Shown: one piece after another, positions 57,001 to 64,000 of the stretch
How positions within the stretch are numbered: the stretch's first letter is position 1
How the letters are laid out: each line of letters begins with the position of its first letter
Assembly (NCBI RefSeq): GCF_005239225.2
Contig: NC_133294.1
Coordinates: forward strand, 4,464,001 to 4,528,000
Direction of reading: 5' to 3'
DNA length: 64,000 bases
From: Populus alba
Taxonomy: Eukaryota; Streptophyta; Magnoliopsida; Malpighiales; Salicaceae
The notes under the pieces: model-generated
Told to the model about the DNA's origin: nothing
The model's input: only the letters and a program-made list of their open reading frames with translations
The model's database searches: none
Program-made: the position numbers and the translations under genes

Positions 57001-58763
57001 CAGTACCTACAACTTCACCTCCAGTAGCCCCACGTCGCTCCAGCCGCCAAATTGTTCCTCCAATTAAACTCGCCGATTACTTCTGCTCCGCTGCTTACTC
57101 CGATCAATCGACCTCCCTCGTTCCAGCTCCGATCAAAGGTACACGATACCCACTGTCCAATTTCGTTTCATACCACAGATATAACCCTGCTTATCACTCT
57201 TTTGTGGCTAAAATTGAAACTGTCACGAAACCAAAATCATACTCTGAGGCCGTTGTTCATCCCGAATGGCAACAAGCCATGCAGACCGAACTACAAGCCC
57301 TTCAAGCCAATGGCACTTGGTCACTCACCCCTCTCCCAGTTGGTAAGACCCCGATTGGTTGCCGTTGGGTTTTCAAGGTCAAGCATAACTCAGACGGGTC
57401 AATTGAACGGTTCAAGGCACGGCTTGTGGCGAAGGGTTTCACACAATTAGCTGGCATTGATTATCAGGATACTTTCTCCCCAACAGCCAAGATCATCTTA
57501 GTTCGGTGTCTATTAGCTCTGGCTGCTGCCCGTGGATGGAATCTTCATCAACTTGACGTCAATAATGCATTCCTCCACGGTGATCTTCACGAAGAAATTT
57601 ACATGTCTCCACCTCTTGGGCTTCGAAGACAGGGGGAGGAACACTTATTCTGCCGTCTACACAAATCATTGTATGGGTTGAAGCAGGCATCACGGCAATG
57701 GTTTGCCAAATTCTCTGAGGCCATACAATCAGCTTGTTATGAACAGTCAAAAGCCGATTATTCTCTCTTCATCAGAAAGCAAGGCAAGTCATTTACTGTT
57801 CTTTTGATATATGTAGACGATATCTTAATTACTGGTAATGATCCCGTGAGCATAGCTGATATCAAGAAATTCCTGCATAGAAAATTTCACCTTAAAGATC
57901 TTGGTAAACTGAGATATTTCCTTGGTATTGAGATTTCCACATCCAAAGCTGGTACTTTTATCTCTCAACGAAAATACGCATTGGAAATTATTAAGGATGC
58001 AGGTTTGCTGGGAGCAGCTCCCATCAATACTCCTATGGAACGCAACCTAAAATTGTCTGACAAAAGTGAGTTACTCAAAAATCCAGAGCGATATAGGCGA
58101 TTGGTTGGGAGGTTGATATACCTCACGGTTTCAAGGCCAGATATTACATATTCTGTTCACATATTAAGCAGGTTTATGCACCAACCCCGAAAGGATCATT
58201 GGGAAGCAGCTTTACGGGTGGTGAGATATCTGAAATCTGCGTCTGGTCAAGGCCTCTTCTTCTCCGCAACCAGTGATCTCAGACTGCGAGCTTACTCTGA
58301 TTCTGATTGGGCAGGATGCCCACTTACGAGAAGATCGACCACATGATACTGCGTATTCCTAGGTCCCTCACTGATTTCATGGCGATCAAAACGACAAAAG
58401 ACAGTGTCTCTATCTTCGGCTGAAGCAGAATATCGTGCTATGACAGGAGCTTGTTGCGAATTAACGTGGCTTCGTTGCTTACTTAAAGATTTGGGTGTGT
58501 TGCATCAACAATCAACATTATTGTATTGTGATAATAAGGCCGCGATACACATTGCATCGAATCCTATTTTTCATGAACGGACGAGACATATAGAAATGGA
58601 CTGTCATTTTATAAGGGATAAGATTCAAGATGGTTCTGTAGAAACAAGATTTGTGAGTTCTGAAAATTAGCTAGCCGACATTTTGACTAAGCCATTGGGA
58701 AAGGAATTCTTCATTCCTATGGTCCGCAAGTTGGGATTGCAAGACATCCACTCTCCAACTTGA
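54077..58763 (+). pseudogene. Gag-pol polyprotein of copia element 2 (disrupted)
   Basis: Starts at ATG 54077. Gag includes the N-terminal GDNYSGWKRAM motif and a CCHC zinc knuckle (CTHCGEMGHWVQKC, near 54994). The protease signature WIIDSGATDH (near 55333) follows. The pre-integrase block (LWHNRLGH) lies in a different frame: the shift falls at or after an A8 run at 55675-55682, and another shift occurs at the T8/A7 runs near 55804-55836. Integrase has DDYTRF and RSDNGGEF, then a TAA at 56205-56207 replaces a glutamine-type codon before NGVVERKHRH. RT carries LDVNNAFLHGDL and YVDDILITGN. Further stops are TGA at 58344-58346 and TAG at 58668-58670, flanking RNase H ([22 protein letters not shown]). 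The frame ends at TGA 58761-58763, against the polypurine tract. Confidence 0.93.
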
Positions 58764-58770
58764 GGGGGAG

Positions 58771-58999
58771 TGTTGGAAGGTTAATCTGCTGCAATATGTT
58801 TAACAGTTATTGTTCATGTATTTGTTTCCTTTTATGATTCATTGAATGTAAATCAAATCCCTTAGAATTCTGCATTATTGTAGCATTGAATAGCTTTATT
58901 ATTTTAACAGTTACTCATGTAATCATCTGTATATATTTCTCTCCAAAGGTTCAATAAAATATAACTTTGCAGATTCAATCTCTTCTTATTCGATTTACA
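58771..58999 (+). repeat. 3' LTR of copia element 2
   Basis: 229 bp, identical to the 5' LTR except one base (ccaaaggttc). Followed directly by the right target duplication attaa. Confidence 0.97.
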
Positions 59000-59004
59000 A
59001 TTAA

Positions 59005-60002
59005 TACCCTGCTTTGACAGGGGAGCACACTGAAACAAATACTGCGGAGGTTTTGGCACTCACATTACATTGTTAGCTTTGCTGTTCCATTTAGTGACTC
59101 GGTGATTCGGAGCTTGACATGGTCAGATTTCATTTTAAACCGATTTTATATTAAGTTAGTCAAACTCTAGTAGCATAGTATAATTTATACTTCACCTGGT
59201 TAATCCGGTCAAAACTATAAATATTATTTTAAATAAAATAATTAATATAAATTGATTTAATGATCCGTACATGGACTCGACAATCTAGTAATCTAAACTC
59301 AAGAACACATAAATCTCCGCAACCATAACTGTGGTTACAAACCTGGGATTGCCTATGCATGGGTACAACATTGAGTTGCTGTAAAAAGAATAAAGAGATA
59401 GTTGTTTCTCAGCAGTAATAATGGCTCCTGCCATTTCTGAACAGGCTCAACATGCCCCATTACCTTTTTTTTTTTTTGGCAAATCAAGCAAGTGCTATTG
59501 CTTTCATGTTTACTGCTGTTAATTATGATTGTCGTGATGTAAGAACGTCCCACTGTTTTTCGACCCTCATCGTCGAATTCCCGCCACCTTTTAAGTGAAT
59601 TTCATGGATATTCTAGTATGAGCGGAAAACAGAAAACTAAAAAAAATTGAAGCCAACTAGCATCTCTTACAGGTCGGCCTTTGCTCAAGGTCATGAAATT
59701 GATGGTAAAACAACATGATCTAATTCAAAAAAGCAATGAAAATCAACAAGATTTGGGACAAAAACCTAAACTTGTAGTAATTAATTAGTTAATCTTCTAA
59801 TCATAATGCTGTCAAAAACTGTCATAAACCACACATCAAAGGCTCAATATGATTAAATAGAATGGAGATATCTACATTATATATATTTGCAAGTTCAAAG
59901 ATCCACGGAAGTAATTAATTAATCACAACCAACCAATCTCCTAACTCGATCCTTTTGCCCTAATTAAATCCCTCATTTGCCTTTGCCCTATAGTAGCCAT
60001 CT
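59005..60002. other. Intergenic region
   Basis: No supported gene. The final part is the 3' UTR side of the minus-strand ankyrin gene. The minus ORF at 59353-59553 spans a poly-T run and has no recognisable domain. Confidence 0.55.
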
Positions 60003-62817
60003 TTACTTGGATTTCCTTGTGGACTTGGATTTCTTCATTTTGGTCGACTTCTGATCATCAACGCTTGTCCATGTGTATCCACTTGGTATGGCAAAAGGGT
60101 CACTTTGTAGCTGCTGCTGCCCCCATACTGAAGAACTATGCCGGTGCTGCTTGCTCGCCGATTGGCTGCTGCTTCGCTGTAACCATGTGGTCGACGACGT
60201 TGAGGAGGACGATGACAATGATGGATAATGTTTGTCTGATTCATCTGATGATCCTACTCTACTTCCTTCATGACCACCCAAAAGTCTTGGACTAGAAAGT
60301 GGAGTGTAGAATTGTTCAACAGGTGGTAGCTCGACAAACTTAGTGAACGTTATCACCACCCTCACCGTTGGGACCACCGGAATCGCCACCTGCATCCACC
60401 AAAACACCAACCACCATCACCATCGTTAACACATTTATAATCCACCAAATCAAATCAATAAAACTTGTTCCCCATCAAGCCCTTGATCTTGCCATGTCAG
60501 ACGTGGCAGAATCAGGGCGGTACTATTGTTTTTTAGTCAAGAAAAGAAATCAGAGCAGAGGAGATACAGAAGGGAGCAAACATGGGGTACCCTTTGGCCT
60601 CCGCTCCATTCCCTGCTTCCCAAGAAAAGGAAAACATCGGATCTTTTGGGTCCCATACACCATCATCGTCGATCAGGTCAAAAACTGATCACAGTATCCC
60701 ACGTCACGTCACGTCACCGACCATTAAAAGCCCCCAACCCCACCTTACATTCCTCACTAAAGTTTCTTCTCCACTAATCGCACACATCACCCCTTTTCTT
60801 CTCCCTAGCTTGTATCAAAAACACAAAATGGGTCCCACGAATCCCATGTCGGGTCCGACTTGGAACCGGTACTATACTCAACCCCTAACCAGATTCGAAA
60901 ATATAAAAAATAATAATTTAGAATTGAATATCTAACTTTAAAATCAATTTAGAATTAACCTAGTATTATCAATCAATAATGACCAGAGTAAAAAAACATA
61001 AGTCAACAAGTCTCTATAGGTTTGAACTACAGCCCCACACAGAAATCAATAGAACAACAAGGCAGCCTATCTCCAGAGTTGATGCACAAGTTCATTGATC
61101 GTTTTGATAATATAATTTGAAACATATGATTATCATTGAATTACCAAATTAATCCTTTTCCAAGTTTATTTAATCTCACACATCAGAAGTCAAATGAATA
61201 AAAAAGAAAAACACAAAACGAAAGACCCCTCTTGCATGATGGGTCCACAAATCTCCGTGGCTTTGAACCACAGCACTGCACGGAAGTCTAACAGAAATTT
61301 AAATACCAGTGAAACGACAGAATATAACAGTAAAAAAGAACCCAAAACGACACACAAAACACTAATCCAAAAATCACAACCTAAATACGCAATTAACTAA
61401 CTAATTAATTTACCTTAACCGGAAACGTTCCCGCCGGAAACTTTGTAGTCAGCAGGTCACGCATCCTCCTAACGGCTTTCACTTTATTCGCCAAAATATC
61501 AAGTAACGGCAATAACTCCTCAATCTTTAACGGAAACTGTTCCGTTAGCCAAACTGACGGCTTCAAACTCTTCACATACTCTTTCTCCTTCACCTTTTCC
61601 GGCACCGCCACCACTCTCCTCCTCTCCGTTTTCGTAGACGACGGATAAATATCTACACTCTTCCTCCCTACACTCACAAACTCCCTCTCCTCCCTCACAA
61701 AACTACTGTGCCTCCTTTTACTCTCATTTCCATTGTTAAACTCGAAATTGAGAAAGCTAGGATTTTCAGCTACTAAGAAGCCGTCATCATCTTCGTCAAG
61801 CTCTAATGGTAAGATCTGTTCGCTTCCTGCGACGTCGCTTTCGATTACTTTCCGAGATCGGAAGCTAAAAACGACGTTGTTCAATTCGTAAACTTTAGCT
61901 TTCCATTCGCCAACAGATTCTGTTTTCTCTTGGCGTCTCCAGTTCGTTCGGCTTATTAATTCGGCTTTAGTGACATCCATGCCGGGACGGTAAACGCTAG
62001 TTTGGGAGCAGAATCCGGCGATGTCGGACTCGCTCATCGCCGCTCCGGCGGATTCGAATGCGTCAAAGATTTTACGTTCATCGTGGTTGAGAACTAAGAG
62101 AGAACCAGGAGGAATGGAGTGAGCTTGGTCGCCGTCGCCGAGGAAGAGGAAGCTTTGATCGGCGCGCTGGATTTTCAAGCCGTCGAATCCAGCTAAGGTA
62201 GTATCGGCACGGAGATTAGCATCACGTTTCCAAATCTTGTACGTGTCAGATGGAGCGAGTTTGTTCACGAAAGGAATGACTGAGCTTTCAAAGTGGAAGG
62301 AGATTTCCATGTAGAAGTCACGCATACGGCGGAGCACGGCAGTGAGGCGAGGCAAGCGGCGGCGCCACTTGGACCAGGCGGAGCGGTGGTGGAGGCGGAG
62401 GAGAATGAGAGCGATTTCTGAGTACCTGCGACATAATGCCTCCTGGAGAGGGTTCCAACCAGCGGAATTCTGCAATGACACGTCAGCGCCAGCAGCTGCT
62501 AGGGATTTGGCGGCGAAGAGGTCGTTTAAGCGGACAGCGAGGTGGAGAGGCGTTTCTCGGTAAGGGACATCACGGCGGTCGACGAGAGAGGAGATTTTGT
62601 CTGCGAGTTGCTCTTGATTCAGTGAGTTTGACTCGGTGTGGATTTTGGTGGGATCAGTGAGTTTGGGGAGAGTGGAGAGGAGGCGGGTGAGGGTTGTGTG
62701 GTCGCCCAGTATGACGGCGTAGTGGACTGGACTGTGAGAGTAGGATTCGGGTTTTATTGAAGGAGACGGTGTCGTTGCTGAGGAGGAGGACGACGACGTT
62801 GAAGAGGATCTAGACAT
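60003..62817 (-). CDS. Ankyrin-repeat protein with GPCR-chaperone domain, 2 exons
   Basis: Exon 1 is 62817-61414 and exon 2 is 60389-60003, joined GT-AG across a 1,024-bp intron (donor aag/gtaaat, acceptor gcag/gtggcg), giving 596 residues. Read without the splice, exon 1 stops two codons into the intron, and exon 2 looks like a separate ORF. Joining at ...GTFPVKV/AIPVVPTVRV is what the family expects. It has a Ser-rich N-terminus, then ankyrin repeats (about 28-60 and 85-143: TPLHLAVRLNDLFAAKSLAA, GADVSLQNSAGWNPLQEAL), then the GPCR-chaperone/ANKRD13-type domain (MRDFYMEISFHFESSVIP to the FTKFVELPPVEQFYTPLSSP region), and a Ser-rich, strongly basic C-terminus. Animal relatives act in endomembrane trafficking and receptor chaperoning; the plant role is not established. 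From memory, Arabidopsis At1g11740 is a likely relative. Confidence 0.92.
60701..60715. promoter_or_regulatory. Triple ACGTC(A) motif in ankyrin-gene intron
   Basis: acgtcacgtcacgtc gives three TGACGT-type (as-1/bZIP) cores in tandem on the minus strand, inside the only intron of the ankyrin gene. A bZIP-bound intronic enhancer is possible; it may equally be a chance short tandem repeat. Confidence 0.3.
61000..61300. repeat. Diverged direct repeat in ankyrin-gene intron
   Basis: The block at about 61000-61055 ('acaagtctctataggtttga', 'actacagccccacacagaaa') resembles 61250-61305 ('acaaatctccgtggctttga', 'accacagcactgcacggaa'). Both are in the intron in the same orientation. Confidence 0.6.
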
Positions 62818-64000
62818 CGTCTAGTTTTGGTCTTGTTAGAGAGAAAAGTGATGAGAGAAGGAGAGGGAAGTAGACAGCATGTGTCTGTGTTCTGTCTTCT
62901 TTTTGACTGGTGAAAGAATGTTATGGAGGCAAGGAGAAGGATTGTGGGCAGGGTAGAATTGTCTCTTACTCAATTAATAAAAAACAAAAAACAAAAAAGA
63001 ATTTCAAATTGGATGGAAAATTAAATTTATATATTATGAGGAGGGAATTTGAGGTGTTGTTTTCATTTAATTTGTATTTATTGAAATTAAATCTAATCAC
63101 AAGTTAGTAAATTACTTATATTTTGAAATTAAATTTAAATTCATTATTATATTATATTTTTGAATGTTTCTTTTCTGATATTTTCGTTGTTTGCTAAAAA
63201 ACTTTATTGTATTGATGCTATAAAAAAAAAGGAACAAAATTTCTCCTAATCGTACCCGAACAACTTGGCCACACAGAGCACAAGATATTTTAGAAAGAGT
63301 GTGGTATGGTTTTATTGGAGGCAGTGTAAAAGAGAGGAGAGGGAAGATGCACGGAATCTTGTCCTTGGCTCGACTTTTCTTGATGCTCTCTTGCATACGC
63401 CGGAGACAGACAACAGACAGCAGGGAGCTGGAAGAGGAAGGAGCCTGTGGATGTTTTCTTTCCCTGTCAGTAATGGTTTTTCTTCCCCCTTTTTTTTTTT
63501 TTTTTTTTTGTTTCTTTTTTTCAAATAAGAGGGACTGATTTTTGACCGAATGACTGAGCTTTTGAAATTATGATCTAATGATAAAAGATGCCCCTTTTTC
63601 ACAACATTTGAAACTCTCCGTTGCTTTCCCTTTTCTTTTTTTAATTTTTTTTTTCTGTAGCCTTGTGATAATTTAGGGGGGAAATATGAATATTATTGTT
63701 TTGAGGAAGAATATGAATATTTTTTTCTTTTCCTTCTTATTCACCTATAAACTACACCGATAATAGTCTCTAAAGGCAAGCATATGAAAGATGAGCAAGA
63801 CAATGAAGGAGGCAAAGAGAGAAAAGGATGAGGTTTTGTAAATGATCACTTAATTTGATAATTAAGTGTGTGTTTGTTAACGTGGCCACACTGATCGTGG
63901 CGTTAATTAAACGAACTGTTAATTAAAATGACTAATCTTGAGATGAGGACAGCAAGTGAACAACTCTTAAGGCTTAAACTACTCTTGATTTGAAGCATGT
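62818..64000. other. Upstream region of the ankyrin gene to window end
   Basis: No supported gene. The first part is the ankyrin gene leader, purine-rich on the plus strand ('gagagaaaagtgatgagaga'). A poly-T run lies at about 63489-63509. Overlapping short ORFs at 63265-63602 on both strands have no recognisable domain. Confidence 0.5.

Larger units (their letters stand above)
53753..58999 (+). mobile_element. Ty1/copia element 2, full length, very young
   Basis: 5247 bp with 229-bp LTRs at each end (53753-53981 and 58771-58999) that differ at a single base by eye. Both start TGTT and end TACA. Identical 5-bp target duplications attaa flank it (53748-53752 and 59000-59004). The primer-binding site tggtatcagagc (53982) matches initiator Met-tRNA priming, and the polypurine tract tgagggggag directly precedes the 3' LTR. 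Domain order gag, protease, integrase, RT, RNase H is that of copia. Size and short LTRs would suit the Ale/Retrofit lineage, but this is inference. The polyprotein carries three stops and two frame changes. Confidence 0.97.

Noticed and set aside
60003..60410. A separate small gene on the minus strand
   Set aside because: Its frame and acceptor site join it to the ankyrin gene as the last exon. The apparent start is TTG, and the first in-frame ATG lies at the splice site.
1..64000. CRISPR array, prophage, integron or bacterial defence system
   Set aside because: Repeats are degenerate plant repeats or microsatellites without regular unique spacers, and all confident genes are intron-bearing or plant-type.

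Overview
This is nuclear DNA from a plant. It is very AT-rich, its genes contain introns, and its proteins are plant types: a two-domain glyoxalase I, an intron-rich arogenate dehydratase, an F-box protein, B3-like proteins and Ty1/copia elements. The repeats suggest a woody eudicot, possibly Populus/Salicaceae; that is inference, not proof. I found no CRISPR array, bacterial operon, rRNA or tRNA gene.

Layout. 1-3.7 kb: AT-rich intergenic DNA with direct repeats and debris of an older copy of the neighbouring B3-like unit. 3.8-13.4 kb: a tandem segmental duplication of a small intronless B3-like gene (3871-4221 and 10332-10679) with about 2.5-3 kb of 3' flank. Copy 1 alone carries a 3-kb AT-rich insertion (about 6351-9366) full of hairpin-bearing tandem repeats, and a GC-rich Pro/Ser-coding block (9474-10308) lies at the junction of the copies. 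14.0-17.4 kb: an eight-exon glyoxalase I gene (GLX1), + strand. 19.24-19.55 kb: the 3' end of a duplicated F-box gene. 22.05-22.42 kb: a third, divergent B3-like gene, - strand. 25.0-26.0 kb: a six-unit degenerate tandem array. 29.4-32.6 kb: eroded LTR-retrotransposon-like DNA. 33.06-36.13 kb: a copia element lacking reverse transcriptase, with intact target-site duplications, inserted just upstream of an intact F-box gene (36257-37558). 42.1-47.05 kb: an eleven-exon arogenate dehydratase gene (ADT1 type), - strand. 53.75-59.0 kb: a full-length copia element with nearly identical LTRs but a broken polyprotein. 60.0-62.8 kb: a two-exon ankyrin-repeat/GPCR-chaperone-domain gene, - strand, whose second exon would look like a separate small ORF if the splice were missed.

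The genes do not form a functional unit. GLX1 detoxifies methylglyoxal. ADT1 makes phenylalanine in plastids, the precursor for lignin and flavonoids. The ankyrin protein is probably an endomembrane chaperone or trafficking factor. F-box and B3-like proteins are fast-evolving plant families. From memory, Arabidopsis GLX1 (At1g11840), ADT1 (At1g11790) and an ankyrin gene (At1g11740) lie close together on chromosome 1, so the three conserved genes probably mark an ancestral block into which the repeats and B3/F-box copies were inserted. I saw no convincing new multi-gene system. The most unusual structures are the hairpin array inserted in one duplicate, with its empty site preserved in the other, and the very young copia element that is already multiply disabled.
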